64,000 nucleotides of DNA from an uncultured Aquimarina sp. Its GTDB lineage: Bacteria > Bacteroidota > Bacteroidia > Flavobacteriales > Flavobacteriaceae. Positions 37,806-47,156 of the stretch are shown here, piece after piece. Numbering within the stretch: position 1 is the stretch's first letter; each line of letters starts with the position of its first letter. The position numbers and the translations under genes are program-made. The notes under the pieces are model-generated. The model saw nothing but the letters and a program-made list of their open reading frames with translations. It had not been told where the DNA came from and ran no database searches. The stretch lies in NCBI GenBank assembly GCA_947495425.1, contig CANLYR010000019.1, positions 1 through 64,000 on the forward strand. The letters run 5' to 3'.

Positions 37806-38561
37806 ATGGCAATTAATACAGACAAAAATTCATACACGATCCTATTTGCCATTATTATGGTAGTTGTGGTTGGATCATTATTAGCATTTACTGCTTCCTC
37901 GTTAAAAGATAGGGTAGCTGCAAATAAGAAAACAGAAAAACAACAAAATATTCTTTTTGCAATGGGTATTACCGATGCAGATGATCCTAATGAATTTGTG
38001 CCAGCTCAAAAGGCTCAAGAGTTATTTGATCAATATGTTGGTGATGAACAATACATAATTACAGGAAGTGTTGCTGAAAAAACTAAAGCAGCATTTGATG
38101 TCGAAGTGAAGAAAGAAAATGATAAGGTGAAACAAGATGGTAGTTATGAAAGAAAAATGCCGCTCTTTATAGGAAAAAAAGATGGTCAGGAATACTACGT
38201 CGTTCCTATGCGAGGTAATGGTCTTTGGGACGCAATCTGGGGTTATGTATCACTTGATAAAGAATTTACTAAAGTAAAAGGTGCATTTTTTGATCACAAG
38301 GCCGAAACTCCAGGATTAGGTGCTAATATTAAGGAGGCGTACTTTAGAGATGATTTTATAGATGAAAGTATACTTAATGCCGCTGGAGAGTACAAAGGAA
38401 TTACTGTAAAAAAAGGAAATACTGATCCTAAGAATGAAGATAAAGCTGACAATGAGGTAGATGCTTTAGCAGGTGCTACAATCACTGGGGATGGAGTGAC
38501 GACCATGGTGAAGAAAGGAATAAAAATGTATCAACCTTATTTTGAAACTTTAAAAAAATAA
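37806..38561 (+). CDS. nqrC: Na+-translocating NADH:quinone reductase subunit C
   Basis: Single-span membrane subunit with a periplasmic domain carrying a second covalent FMN. One helix at residues 11-33 precedes the soluble part with GLWDAIWGYVSL and AETPGLGANI. The FMN motif is DALAGATITGDG, acceptor Thr225. Length 251 is usual. Confidence 0.95.
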   Translation: MAINTDKNSYTILFAIIMVVVVGSLLAFTASSLKDRVAANKKTEKQQNILFAMGITDADDPNEFVPAQKAQELFDQYVGDEQYIITGSVAEKTKAAFDVEVKKENDKVKQDGSYERKMPLFIGKKDGQEYYVVPMRGNGLWDAIWGYVSLDKEFTKVKGAFFDHKAETPGLGANIKEAYFRDDFIDESILNAAGEYKGITVKKGNTDPKNEDKADNEVDALAGATITGDGVTTMVKKGIKMYQPYFETLKK

Positions 38562-38564
38562 CAA

Positions 38565-39257
38565 ATGGCTGAAGTAACAGAAGAAAAAGTGAAAGTAAAA
38601 GAGCCTAAAGAGCCTTTGTTTTCAAAGAAAAATAAGAAATTACTTACGGATCCTCTTGCAGATAACAATCCGATTACTATACAAGTACTTGGGATTTGTT
38701 CGGCATTAGCAATTACAGCTCAATTAAAACCTTCTGTAGTAATGGCGATTTCTGTAATATTTGTAATGGGTATTGGTAATGTTGTGATCTCTTTAATGAG
38801 AAACGTTATACCTTCCAAAATTCGAATTATTGTTCAGTTAGTAGTTGTTGCAACTTTGGTGATCGTTGTTGATCAGGTACTCAAAGCATTTGCTTATACA
38901 CTTAGTAAAGAACTCTCTGTTTTTATAGGTCTTATCATTACGAACTGTATTATTATGGGTCGTTTTGAAGCTTATGCTCTAGGTAATGGACCTTGGAAAT
39001 CTTTTCTTGATGGAATTGGAAATGCTGCTGGTTACGGTGTTCTGCTTATTGTTGTAGCATTTTTTAGAGAATTATTAGGTTCAGGTACGTTGTTTGGAGC
39101 CAAAGTATTGGGAGATCCAATAGAAAAAACAGGATTATATGCTATAGGATATGAAAATAACGGTTTTATGGTACTAGCGCCGATGGCATTAATTACTGTA
39201 GGGATTATTATCTGGATCCAAAGAAGTAAAAATAAAGCACTGATCGAAGATCATTAA
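38565..39257 (+). CDS. nqrD: Na+-translocating NADH:quinone reductase subunit D
   Basis: Integral membrane subunit, 230 residues with six helices, homologous to NqrE and to RnfA/E. NPITIQVLGICSALAIT, LIITNCIIMGRFEAYA and GNAAGYGVLLIVVAFFRELLGSG are hallmark motifs; the conserved Cys in TNC helps hold the iron centre between NqrD and NqrE. A polar leader of some 20 residues precedes the core. Confidence 0.95.
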   Translation: MAEVTEEKVKVKEPKEPLFSKKNKKLLTDPLADNNPITIQVLGICSALAITAQLKPSVVMAISVIFVMGIGNVVISLMRNVIPSKIRIIVQLVVVATLVIVVDQVLKAFAYTLSKELSVFIGLIITNCIIMGRFEAYALGNGPWKSFLDGIGNAAGYGVLLIVVAFFRELLGSGTLFGAKVLGDPIEKTGLYAIGYENNGFMVLAPMALITVGIIIWIQRSKNKALIEDH

Positions 39258-39267
39258 AATAAAGAAC

Positions 39268-39987
39268 ATGGAATATTTAGAATTATTTTTAAAAGCGATC
39301 TTTATAGATAATATGGTATTTGCATTCTTTTTAGGAATGTGCTCATACCTTGCAGTATCCAAAAAAGTATCTACAGCTGTAGGTCTGGGAGCAGCAGTTA
39401 TATTTGTACTTGCAATCACAGTACCTTTAAACTTTTTATTAGATAAATATATCTTAAGAGAAGGAGCATTAGGATCCTGGTTGGGTGAAGAATATGCCGA
39501 TTATGATTTAAGTTTCTTAACCTTTATTCTTTTTATCGCTACAATTGCTACTATGGTACAATTGGTTGAGATTATAGTTGAGAAATTTTCTCCATCACTA
39601 TACAATTCGTTAGGAATATTTTTACCATTAATTGCAGTAAACTGTGCAATTTTGGGAGGATCACTATTTATGCAACAAAAAGAATTTGCTACCATATCTC
39701 ATGCAGCTGTTTATGGTATCGGATCAGGTATCGGATGGTTTCTGGCAATTCTGGCAATAGCCGCCATTCGAGAAAAAATAAGATACTCTAACGTACCTGC
39801 TCCTTTACGAGGATTAGGAATTACATTTATCCTTACAGGCTTAATGGCTATCGGATTTATGAGTTTTGGAGGCATGTTGACCGGAGGTGATGAAGAGGAG
39901 AAAAAAGAAACACAAGCTGCTCAGATAGAACAAGAAAAGACTACAAAAGAAGTAGCCGAAAATACTAACGTTACAATACTTAAATAA
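39268..39987 (+). CDS. nqrE: Na+-translocating NADH:quinone reductase subunit E
   Basis: Partner of NqrD with inverted topology. Motifs ELFLKAIFIDNMVFAFFLGMC, AVNCAILGGSLFM and AIAAIREKI are present. The tail after about residue 205 is an extra Glu/Lys-rich stretch (GGDEEEKKETQAAQIEQE) beyond the usual family end, likely a disordered cytoplasmic extension. Confidence 0.95.
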   Translation: MEYLELFLKAIFIDNMVFAFFLGMCSYLAVSKKVSTAVGLGAAVIFVLAITVPLNFLLDKYILREGALGSWLGEEYADYDLSFLTFILFIATIATMVQLVEIIVEKFSPSLYNSLGIFLPLIAVNCAILGGSLFMQQKEFATISHAAVYGIGSGIGWFLAILAIAAIREKIRYSNVPAPLRGLGITFILTGLMAIGFMSFGGMLTGGDEEEKKETQAAQIEQEKTTKEVAENTNVTILK

Positions 39988-39988
39988 T

Positions 39989-41299
39989 ATGATATTTTTA
40001 GCGTCTACAACACTCGGAACAATTGTCATTACTATTATTTCATTTTTAGTGTTAACTCTGGTTTTAGTAGGAATTTTATTATTTGCAAAAGATAAACTAT
40101 TACCTTCAGGTCCGGTGAAAATTACCATCAATGGTGAAAAAGAAATCGAAGTAGCCTCTGGGAGCACATTATTAACGACTTTGGGAGCACAAAAAATATT
40201 TTTACCCTCAGCTTGTGGTGGTGGTGGAACTTGTATTCAATGTGAGTGTCACGTTTTAGAAGGTGGTGGTGAAGCATTGCCTACAGAAACCCCTCATTTC
40301 TCACGTAAAGAGCTTCAGCATGGTGCGCGTTTAGCTTGCCAGGTAAAGGTAAAACAAGACATGAATATCGAAATCCCTGAAGAGGTATTTGGTATCAAAA
40401 AGTGGGAAGCAGAGGTTGTACGTAACTACAACGTTGCTTCTTTTATAAAAGAATTTGTAGTGCGCATTCCTGAAGATATGGGATACAAAGCCGGTGGATA
40501 TATTCAAATCGAAATTCCACAGTGTGAGATCAAATATTCTGATATTGACATTACTGCACACCCAGAAGAGCATGATACGCCAGATAAGTTCAAGGCAGAA
40601 TGGGATAAATTTGGTCTATGGCCGTTAGTTATGAAGAATAACGAAACTATAGAACGTGCTTACTCTATGGCTTCTTACCCTGCTGAAGGAAGAGAAATTA
40701 TGCTTAATGTACGTATTGCTACTCCGCCATGGGATAGAGCAAAAAATGGATGGATGGATGTAAATCCAGGTATAGCCTCTTCTTATATTTTTGCTCAAAA
40801 ACCAGGAGATAAAGTAACAATTTCTGGTCCCTATGGTGAATTTTTTATTAATGAATCGGAATCAGAAATGCTTTATGTAGGTGGAGGAGCTGGTATGGCA
40901 CCAATGCGCTCACATCTATATCACTTATTCAAAACATTAGAAACGGGTCGTAAAGTAACCTATTGGTATGGTGGTCGTTCTAAGCGAGAATTGTTCTACT
41001 TAGACCATTTCTATGATTTAGAAAAGAATTTTCCTAATTTTAAGTTTTACCTTGCATTGTCTGAACCCTTAGAGGAAGACAACTGGAAAGTAAAAAGTGA
41101 TATTAATGATGAAGGCGATGGTTTTGTTGGATTTATACACAATTGCGTGATCGATAATTACCTGAGCCATCACGAATCTCCAGAGGATATAGAGTTGTAT
41201 TTTTGTGGTCCACCCTTGATGAATAAAGCTGTTCAGAAAATGGGAGAAGATTTTGGTATTCCGGATGAACACATTAGATTTGATGATTTTGGAGGATAA
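39989..41299 (+). CDS. nqrF: Na+-translocating NADH:quinone reductase subunit F
   Basis: Electron-entry subunit that oxidises NADH through FAD and passes electrons to a 2Fe-2S centre. An N-terminal helix (residues 5-30) anchors it. The ferredoxin domain carries CGGGGTCIQC and a later ARLACQVKV, giving the four Cys ligands. The FAD motif RAYSMASYPAEG and the NADH-binding YVGGGAGMAPMRSHL and FCGPPLMNKAV follow. The 436-residue length is slightly above the Vibrio form. A terminator follows at 41360. Confidence 0.96.
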   Translation: MIFLASTTLGTIVITIISFLVLTLVLVGILLFAKDKLLPSGPVKITINGEKEIEVASGSTLLTTLGAQKIFLPSACGGGGTCIQCECHVLEGGGEALPTETPHFSRKELQHGARLACQVKVKQDMNIEIPEEVFGIKKWEAEVVRNYNVASFIKEFVVRIPEDMGYKAGGYIQIEIPQCEIKYSDIDITAHPEEHDTPDKFKAEWDKFGLWPLVMKNNETIERAYSMASYPAEGREIMLNVRIATPPWDRAKNGWMDVNPGIASSYIFAQKPGDKVTISGPYGEFFINESESEMLYVGGGAGMAPMRSHLYHLFKTLETGRKVTYWYGGRSKRELFYLDHFYDLEKNFPNFKFYLALSEPLEEDNWKVKSDINDEGDGFVGFIHNCVIDNYLSHHESPEDIELYFCGPPLMNKAVQKMGEDFGIPDEHIRFDDFGG

Positions 41300-41359
41300 A
41301 TAGTGACCTTTAATTATTTCCGTGTAGACGGAAATATCTTCAAGAATAAATTATAATAG

Positions 41360-41391
41360 AAAACCGATACCATTTATTTGTATCGGTTTTT
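41360..41391 (+). terminator. Terminator of the nqr operon
   Basis: 11-bp stem AAAACCGATAC with its complement, 9-base loop, followed by T-rich sequence, 60 bases past the nqrF stop. Confidence 0.75.
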
Positions 41392-41423
41392 ATATTTTTA
41401 GGAAATATAGCAGCCATGAATTT

Positions 41424-42314
41424 ATGAAGAAGTATAGTATATCCATTAGTATTACTATTGTAATTTTAGTTTTCCTGTTTTTGATATTTGAGAATACTTT
41501 AAAAGGTAAAAAGGTTGCTAGTTTTATAAAAGGAGTCGCGACTGACGTTGTATCTAAGCCAAATAATATAGACACAAAAGGCGATTCTATAGCTACACGA
41601 GTACTTGTTCCTGATGGCTATAAGAGAATACAATACAAGCCAGGATCTTTTCAAGAATATTTACGACATTATAAACTAAAACCTTACGGCAGTAAGATTA
41701 TCAATTATGACAATAGTGAATATTTTGCCCAGCATTGGCATGAGGCAATTTTAGAAGTTCATGTACCATCAAATGGATTACAACAATGTGCGGATGCTTT
41801 AATGAGAATACGATCAGAATATTTATGGGATCAAAATAAAAAAGATGAAATCGGTTTTAATTTTACTTCAGGGCATTACTGTTCATGGGAGGCGTATGCC
41901 ACAGGGTTTAGACCTAAAATTAGTGGTAATAAGGTTACTTTTCTCAAAACAGCAACATCCAATCATACAAAAGCCAATTTTTATAAATACCTGAATCTAA
42001 TTTATATGTACGCAGGAACTTTATCTATGTATCACGAGTTGCAAAAGATATCTGTGAGCGATATACAAATAGGAGATATGTTGGTTAAACCTGGTTCTCC
42101 CGGGCATATAGAAATTATTGTAGATGCGATTATTAATGATAAAGGTGATAGGATGTATCTTCTGGCACAAGGCAATACTCCGGCGCAAAGTGTATGCTTG
42201 CTTAAAAATTTTGAAGATACAACAATTTCCCCATGGTATACATTTGATAAGAATCAACCTGTAGATACGCCTAGCTATTATTTTGATGAGGCACGATTTA
42301 TACGATTCAAATGA
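41424..42314 (+). CDS. DUF4846 family protein
   Basis: A 296-residue protein with an N-terminal membrane anchor or signal (residues 5-22). It matches DUF4846 as I recall it: FQEYLRHYKLKPYGSKI, CADALMRIRSEYLW, GHYCSWEAYATGFRP, FYKYLNLIYMYAGTLSMYHEL and GDMLVKPGSPGHIEIIVD. The last segment, with His after PGSPG, resembles NlpC/P60-like amidase sites, so a cell-wall role is conceivable. It lies between nqrF and the small gene at 42407 but beyond the nqr terminator. Confidence 0.75.
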   Translation: MKKYSISISITIVILVFLFLIFENTLKGKKVASFIKGVATDVVSKPNNIDTKGDSIATRVLVPDGYKRIQYKPGSFQEYLRHYKLKPYGSKIINYDNSEYFAQHWHEAILEVHVPSNGLQQCADALMRIRSEYLWDQNKKDEIGFNFTSGHYCSWEAYATGFRPKISGNKVTFLKTATSNHTKANFYKYLNLIYMYAGTLSMYHELQKISVSDIQIGDMLVKPGSPGHIEIIVDAIINDKGDRMYLLAQGNTPAQSVCLLKNFEDTTISPWYTFDKNQPVDTPSYYFDEARFIRFK

Positions 42315-42391
42315 TACATTTTATATATATTTTTTGTGTGTAGTATGTAGAGAAAAATATTTTTGATTGAAGAATTTTTATCTCAATATAA

Positions 42392-42399
42392 TATCTTTG
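42392..42399 (+). promoter_or_regulatory. Promoter abutting the gene at 42407
   Basis: TATCTTTG fits TAnnTTTG, and TTG at 42367-42369 lies 22 bases upstream as a possible -33 element. The ATG follows only 7 bases after the -7 element, so the transcript would be almost leaderless. Confidence 0.5.
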
Positions 42400-42406
42400 C
42401 ATAGCT

Positions 42407-42784
42407 ATGACAAGAATACTTACCAAACAAGAACTCCACAACCTGGCAATGAATATTGTAGGGAAAGAATTAGAAAAAAAAGGTTTTGAGTTTATTGCTA
42501 TTAATAGCAAGTTAGGAAAGCATCCTCAGTTTGTATGTACAGACACATCCAATCAGCGATATTTTGTTTTGGTTAAAGCAATTTCATATCCAGATAACCC
42601 TCATAACTATGATGTGATTTGGATGGAGTCATTTAAAAAGCATGCCAGAGAACAAGAGGCAAAAGTGTTTTATGCCGGAGTAGGGTTACAAAATGCAGAA
42701 AATCCCAGAAAGCCTGTTTTCTTGAATGAAGATTACACCTTGGAATATGCAGGTTTGCAAACTATTGAAACACATCTGAATTAG
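42407..42784 (+). CDS. Conserved small protein between nqr and apbE
   Basis: A 125-residue cytosolic protein, predicted mixed alpha/beta, with HNLAMNIVGKELEKKGFEF, HPQFVCTD and HNYDVIWMESFKKHA. Flavobacterial homologues between nqrF and apbE are often labelled Nqr subunit F in databases, which the sequence does not support: there is no Fe-S, FAD or NADH motif. It ends 5 bases before apbE and is likely cotranscribed with it. Function unknown; a role linked to Nqr or ApbE is inference from position. Confidence 0.78.
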   Translation: MTRILTKQELHNLAMNIVGKELEKKGFEFIAINSKLGKHPQFVCTDTSNQRYFVLVKAISYPDNPHNYDVIWMESFKKHAREQEAKVFYAGVGLQNAENPRKPVFLNEDYTLEYAGLQTIETHLN

Positions 42785-42789
42785 TTAAT

Positions 42790-43785
42790 ATGATTAAAAA
42801 ACTGACCCTAATTATTTTTTTCGGACTTTTAATTTCTTGTGATGAAGATCCAAAATTGCATATAAATTATAGTAGCGGATCTGCTTTTGGAACTACATTT
42901 TCTGTGCAATGTATTGATAAAAAAGAATTAGATTTTTCTAAATCTTATGATAGTATTATCAACGTTATCAACCAATCAATGTCTACCTATATCGATGATT
43001 CTGATATCTCCAGAATTAATAAGGGTGATACTACTGTACGGGTTGATAAACATTTCAGGAACGTATGGGCTACTTCTAAGAAGATTTATGAAGAAACTAA
43101 TGGTGTATTTGATCCCACAATCGGTGTTTTAGTTAATGCATGGGATTTTGGCCCAAAAGGTGAAGTAAAGGCATTAGATAGTCTTAAAATAGATAGCTTG
43201 TTGGCCTCTGTAGGATTAAAAAAACTTATGTTAATCGATGATAAAATTGTGAAATTTAACCCAGATACCTTTATAGATTTCAATGCTTTGGCAAAAGGAT
43301 ATGCTGTAGACGTATTTGCTTTATTTCTAGAAGGAAAAGGATTCAAAAACTATCTTGTAGAAATCGGTGGTGAAATAAGGGGTAAAGGGAGTAATAGTAT
43401 AAAGCAAAAACCCTGGATGATAGGCGTAGAAGACCCTAATTTTGATGATACGCAATCATACAGTAAAGTAGTGTCGTTGCAAAATGAAGCAATGGCTACA
43501 TCGGGGAGCTATCGTAAATATAAAATTGACGAAAAAGGAAATCGTTACGCCCACATTATTAATACAGAAACGGGATATCCTCATAAATCCAACATGCTTA
43601 GCGCTTCGGTGTTAGCCCCTACATGCATGGAGGCAGATGCCTACGCTACAGCACTTATGTCAATGGGATTAAAGCAATCAAAACAGTTTTTAGAAACTCA
43701 TCCAGAGTTAAAAGCATATCTTATTTATGAAGATGATCAAAAAGAATTAGCAACACTATCTTTGAATGGTTTTTCTGAGGATTGA
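42790..43785 (+). CDS. apbE: FAD:protein FMN transferase ApbE
   Basis: Attaches FMN through a phosphoester bond to Thr of target proteins, using FAD and Mg2+. A lipoprotein signal (LLISC, Cys17) places it outside the inner membrane. Motifs FGTTFSVQC, NQSMSTYIDDSDISRIN, GVFDPTIGVLVNAW, IDFNALAKGYAVD, VEIGGEIRGKG and the C-terminal AYATALMSMG are typical. Targets are very likely NqrB and NqrC encoded just upstream. Length 331 is normal. Confidence 0.95.
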   Translation: MIKKLTLIIFFGLLISCDEDPKLHINYSSGSAFGTTFSVQCIDKKELDFSKSYDSIINVINQSMSTYIDDSDISRINKGDTTVRVDKHFRNVWATSKKIYEETNGVFDPTIGVLVNAWDFGPKGEVKALDSLKIDSLLASVGLKKLMLIDDKIVKFNPDTFIDFNALAKGYAVDVFALFLEGKGFKNYLVEIGGEIRGKGSNSIKQKPWMIGVEDPNFDDTQSYSKVVSLQNEAMATSGSYRKYKIDEKGNRYAHIINTETGYPHKSNMLSASVLAPTCMEADAYATALMSMGLKQSKQFLETHPELKAYLIYEDDQKELATLSLNGFSED

Positions 43786-43806
43786 CAGTTTATGGCTTAG
43801 ATGTTT

Positions 43807-44574
43807 TTAATGTTTATAACAAACAGGTAGGATTTCACCGGGCGCAAGACAGTACTTTATAACGTCTTTTTTAGCTAGTTTTTTGGTATAATCAATTTCA
43901 TCTACCTCAAAACCAATAGACCTTAATTTCTCAAAATAGTCTCTTCCGTAGACTCTTACATGATCATATTGCCCAAATATTTTGGCACGTTCTTTTGGAT
44001 CCGTGATACTATCATCTTCAAAAGTAGTTGCTCTATTTAGATCTTGTGGGATTTGCAATATTGCCATCCCGCCAGGTTTTAATACTCTAAAAATTTCTTG
44101 CATGGCTTTAGTATCATTAGGGATATGCTCTAACACATGATTACAAAAAATTACATCATATTCATTATCCTCAAATGGGAGATTACAGATATCAGCTTTA
44201 ACGTCTGCCAATGGCGAATTAAGATCCGTGGTCGTATAATCAAGATGTTTTAATGTTCTAAATCTTTTATAAAAGGCTTGCTCTGGGGCGAAATGCAATA
44301 CTTTTGCAGGAGCTGTAAAAAAATTGGTCTCGTTGCTAAGATATAACCATAGTAATCGATGCCGTTCTAAGGATAGGGTAGAGGGCGAAAGGACATTGTC
44401 TCTTTGGTTCTCGTATCCATACGGTAAAAATTTTGAAAAGCTTTTCCCATCTATTGGATCAGTATAAGTGTTTCCTCTTAAAAAGAATGAAATGATAGGT
44501 CTTGCCAAATAGCTTAGTCTAATTAATAGCGGTCTAGGGATGGTATTGAGTACAAGTTTAAAGAGTTTTTTCAT
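43807..44574 (-). CDS. Class I SAM-dependent methyltransferase
   Basis: A 255-residue protein with a methyltransferase fold of the Methyltransf_11 kind: KVLHFAPEQAFYKRF replaces the usual glycine-rich loop, followed by TTDLNSPLADVKADI, YDVIFCNHVLEHIPND and RVLKPGGMAILQIPQD. A hydrophobic N-terminal stretch of some 30 residues (PLLIRLSYLARPIISFFL) may be a membrane contact. The substrate is unknown. It lies 42 bases downstream of map on the same strand. Confidence 0.85.
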   Translation of the reverse strand: MKKLFKLVLNTIPRPLLIRLSYLARPIISFFLRGNTYTDPIDGKSFSKFLPYGYENQRDNVLSPSTLSLERHRLLWLYLSNETNFFTAPAKVLHFAPEQAFYKRFRTLKHLDYTTTDLNSPLADVKADICNLPFEDNEYDVIFCNHVLEHIPNDTKAMQEIFRVLKPGGMAILQIPQDLNRATTFEDDSITDPKERAKIFGQYDHVRVYGRDYFEKLRSIGFEVDEIDYTKKLAKKDVIKYCLAPGEILPVCYKH

Positions 44575-44616
44575 ATTGAAAAGCCGGGCAAAGCGGATTT
44601 AGAACTTATTTTTATA

Positions 44617-45438
44617 CTAAACCGTCAATATTTCTTGTCGAAAAGCATCCTCTTCATCAGATTCGATACCTAAAGCCTGATAAATGTATTTAAAAGTGGA
44701 CAAAATTTCAGGTTTTCCATCAATAATAGCTACATCATGCTCAAAATGGGCACTTGGTTTGCCATCTGCAGTTAGTATCGTCCATCCGTCACGCAATTGT
44801 TTAATACGATGTGTACCCATATTAGTCATGGGTTCTATAGCTACAACCATACCTTCGATGAATTTTTTACCTCTACCGCGACGCCCATAATTTGGCATTT
44901 CGGGATCTTCATGCATTTTACGACCCAAACCATGACCTACTAATTCTCTCACAACTCCATAGCCTGCTTCTTCCGTAAATTTCTGAATAGCATATCCTAC
45001 ATCCCCTACACGGTTACCAATCTTAAATGCTTCAATACCTACATATAATGATTCTTTGGTAATGCGCAGTAAACGTTTTATTTCTTCAGACACTTCTCCA
45101 ACAGGAAATGTATAGGCATGATCCCCATAAAACTCATTCTTGATAGCACCACAATCAATAGATATAATATCACCTTCTTTTAAAGGTGTATTGTTTGGAA
45201 TCCCATGAACTATTTGTGCATTCGGACTCATACATAACGTATTGGGGAAATCATATAATCCTAAAAAACCTGGAATTGCTCCATGATCTCGTATGTACTC
45301 TTCTGCTAGCTTATCCAACTGTAATGTAGTTACTCCAGGTTTAACCTCTGAGGCCAACATTCCTAAAGTTTTGGATACAACCAAAGCACTCTCGCGCATT
45401 AGTTCTATTTCTTCACGTGTTTTGACAATAATACTCAT
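44617..45438 (-). CDS. map: Type I methionine aminopeptidase
   Basis: Removes the initiator Met from nascent proteins; cytosolic, two-metal. The pita-bread fold motifs are present: VHGIPNNTPLKEGDIISIDCGA, YGDHAYTF, GHGLGRKMHEDPEMPNYG, EPMTNMGT and SAHFEHDVAI carry the metal ligands. The 273-residue length includes a short C-terminal extension. A TAnnTTTG element lies 28 bases upstream. Confidence 0.96.
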   Translation of the reverse strand: MSIIVKTREEIELMRESALVVSKTLGMLASEVKPGVTTLQLDKLAEEYIRDHGAIPGFLGLYDFPNTLCMSPNAQIVHGIPNNTPLKEGDIISIDCGAIKNEFYGDHAYTFPVGEVSEEIKRLLRITKESLYVGIEAFKIGNRVGDVGYAIQKFTEEAGYGVVRELVGHGLGRKMHEDPEMPNYGRRGRGKKFIEGMVVAIEPMTNMGTHRIKQLRDGWTILTADGKPSAHFEHDVAIIDGKPEILSTFKYIYQALGIESDEEDAFRQEILTV

Positions 45439-45466
45439 ATATCGAATTCCAAAATTAAAAGGGAGA

Positions 45467-45474
45467 CAAATTTA
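45467..45474 (-). promoter_or_regulatory. -7 element of map promoter
   Basis: TAAATTTG on the minus strand matches TAnnTTTG, 28 bases before the map ATG. Confidence 0.5.
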
Positions 45475-45510
45475 CAAAGAATATTAGGATTCGATCTAAA
45501 ACGCTAGGAC

Positions 45511-46098
45511 TTAATCCTCATATGAATGCTTATATGGCTCTTCTGAAAGAATGGTTAACATATCTTTTTCTAGCGTTTCTCTGGCAAATTCTACATATCG
45601 ACCTATTTCTTTTCCTTTCTTATAAAATATAAAAGTAGGTACTCGCGAAATATCTAAACCTTTTTCATACCCTTCAGGAGTATCTTTATTTCGGGTAACC
45701 GTTATTAATTCAAGATTTTTATAGTCAAAATTTGCGTCATCAAGAATTTTATAAAAAGCTGGAGTTTCTCGCTTGCTATCACTACACCAGGTGCCCATAA
45801 ATGCTTTTATAGAAACACCTTCAAGGTAAGGGGATAATTGCTTAACAATCGATGAGTCTATTGTATAATCAGTATAGTTTTGATTAAACCATATAGCAAA
45901 AGGTTCTTGCTCTAACGCTCTTCGATAATGTTTACCTATTAGAATGTTTGGTCTCGTTTTCACAGCCGTAGTGTTTAAGTCTTGTTTGTCAATTTCTTTT
46001 TCGGTCTTAGAATTAGATACACTAGTATTGGTGATTTTAGCACCGCTCCCACAAGCAAATAGTGTAAAAGAAACGGCTAAAAGGTATATTTTCATCAT
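45511..46098 (-). CDS. Thioredoxin-like lipoprotein with CxxS site
   Basis: A 195-residue lipoprotein (lipobox LFAC, Cys16) with a linker and a C-terminal thioredoxin fold. The active-site segment FMGTWCSDSKRETP has Cys105 and Ser108, so it lacks the second Cys of a normal CxxC. The cis-Pro loop RVPTFIFY is kept. A monothiol site favours a thiol-binding or disulfide-isomerase-like role over simple reduction. It stands alone upstream of map on the same strand. Confidence 0.85.
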   Translation of the reverse strand: MMKIYLLAVSFTLFACGSGAKITNTSVSNSKTEKEIDKQDLNTTAVKTRPNILIGKHYRRALEQEPFAIWFNQNYTDYTIDSSIVKQLSPYLEGVSIKAFMGTWCSDSKRETPAFYKILDDANFDYKNLELITVTRNKDTPEGYEKGLDISRVPTFIFYKKGKEIGRYVEFARETLEKDMLTILSEEPYKHSYED

Positions 46099-46187
46099 AC
46101 AGTATTGATTACAACTTTATGCCAAGATACTGAAAAGCACATAGTATGACAATACCTTAAATGTGAATTTAATAAAAACTAGTTTTT

Positions 46188-46198
46188 AACGCAGCGTT
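46188..46198 (+). promoter_or_regulatory. CGCAGCG palindrome, site A
   Basis: AACGCAGCGTT, a perfect inverted repeat around a central A, 55 bases before the lipoprotein ATG at 46254. No TAnnTTTG element lies between. CTGTTTTAT follows 4 bases after the core and also occurs after site B. Candidate -35 region or operator for the ECF sigma factor encoded at 50154. Confidence 0.5.
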
Positions 46199-46253
46199 AT
46201 CTGTTTTATACAGTTTAACTAAAGAAATAAACTTTTAATCTAAAAAATACATT

Positions 46254-47108
46254 ATGAAAAAAATAATCTTAAATGTTATGGTTTTAGTAACAGTGCTTAG
46301 TTGTTCAAGTGATGATGCTACTGATCAATCTATCGAAAACGACAACCAAAAAGCATTCGAATCATACACTAAAATGAGTTCAGAAATTGATGTCTTTGAT
46401 CAACTATCTGCAAATGCATCGAATGATATAGAAAACTCTTCAAGGAGTAATAAGGAAAATTGCACTACGGTAAATCTACTCGTTTCATATCAAGATTCTC
46501 CTATATCTGGTTTTGAGGAGTATGACTTTTATAGTGAACTGGTTTTGGATTTCGAAAAAGAGGGTTGTCAATCAAATGATTGGAAAGGGAAATATGAATT
46601 TTATATAGCTGGATTGGGCTCTTTAAGATTAAGAGACTCGGCTGTATTCAAAAATGTTGAATATCGAAATGGTTATAAATTTGATGGGTATAGAGTATCC
46701 ATTCAGAATGAAGCCCTGAGTAATGAAACATCTCAAGTATTTGACGTGGTTATCGATGGTTTACTCACCGAACCCGATGGTACACCGTTTCGTTATAGAA
46801 CTCAACGAAATTTTACTTTTGAAAACCGGTTTACAAAACAAGAGATTATTACGTTAATAGAATCTTCTTCTTTAGAAAACTTAGAAAATTCAAATCTTAT
46901 TGAAACTACCTCAATCATTGGATTTCCTTTGGTATATAGTGCAGCATGTTTTAATGGATTAGATTTTTTGAGATATCCTGTTGAAGGTTCTCAGGATTTT
47001 ACTAGTAATTTTGGAGTTAATTTTAATATTAATTATGGTAACGGAGCCTGTGATCAAGAAGTAGCTCTAACTGGTGAGGATGGAAATGTTATTGTCTTCG
47101 ATTTATAA
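46254..47108 (+). CDS. Hypothetical lipoprotein, 284 aa
   Basis: Lipoprotein signal with lipobox VLSC (Cys17) followed by SSDD, the acidic sequence that in Bacteroidota often marks surface-exposed lipoproteins. The remainder is beta-rich with no motif I recognise. Two Cys in a mature N-terminal region (ENCTTVN and KEGCQSND) and two near the C-terminus (SAACFNGLDF and GNGACDQE) may form disulfides. It is a single gene preceded by the CGCAGCG palindrome. Confidence 0.78.
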   Translation: MKKIILNVMVLVTVLSCSSDDATDQSIENDNQKAFESYTKMSSEIDVFDQLSANASNDIENSSRSNKENCTTVNLLVSYQDSPISGFEEYDFYSELVLDFEKEGCQSNDWKGKYEFYIAGLGSLRLRDSAVFKNVEYRNGYKFDGYRVSIQNEALSNETSQVFDVVIDGLLTEPDGTPFRYRTQRNFTFENRFTKQEIITLIESSSLENLENSNLIETTSIIGFPLVYSAACFNGLDFLRYPVEGSQDFTSNFGVNFNINYGNGACDQEVALTGEDGNVIVFDL

Positions 47109-47156
47109 AGCATAGCAACCAAGACTATGTTTTACAATTAATATGCAATTCACTGT

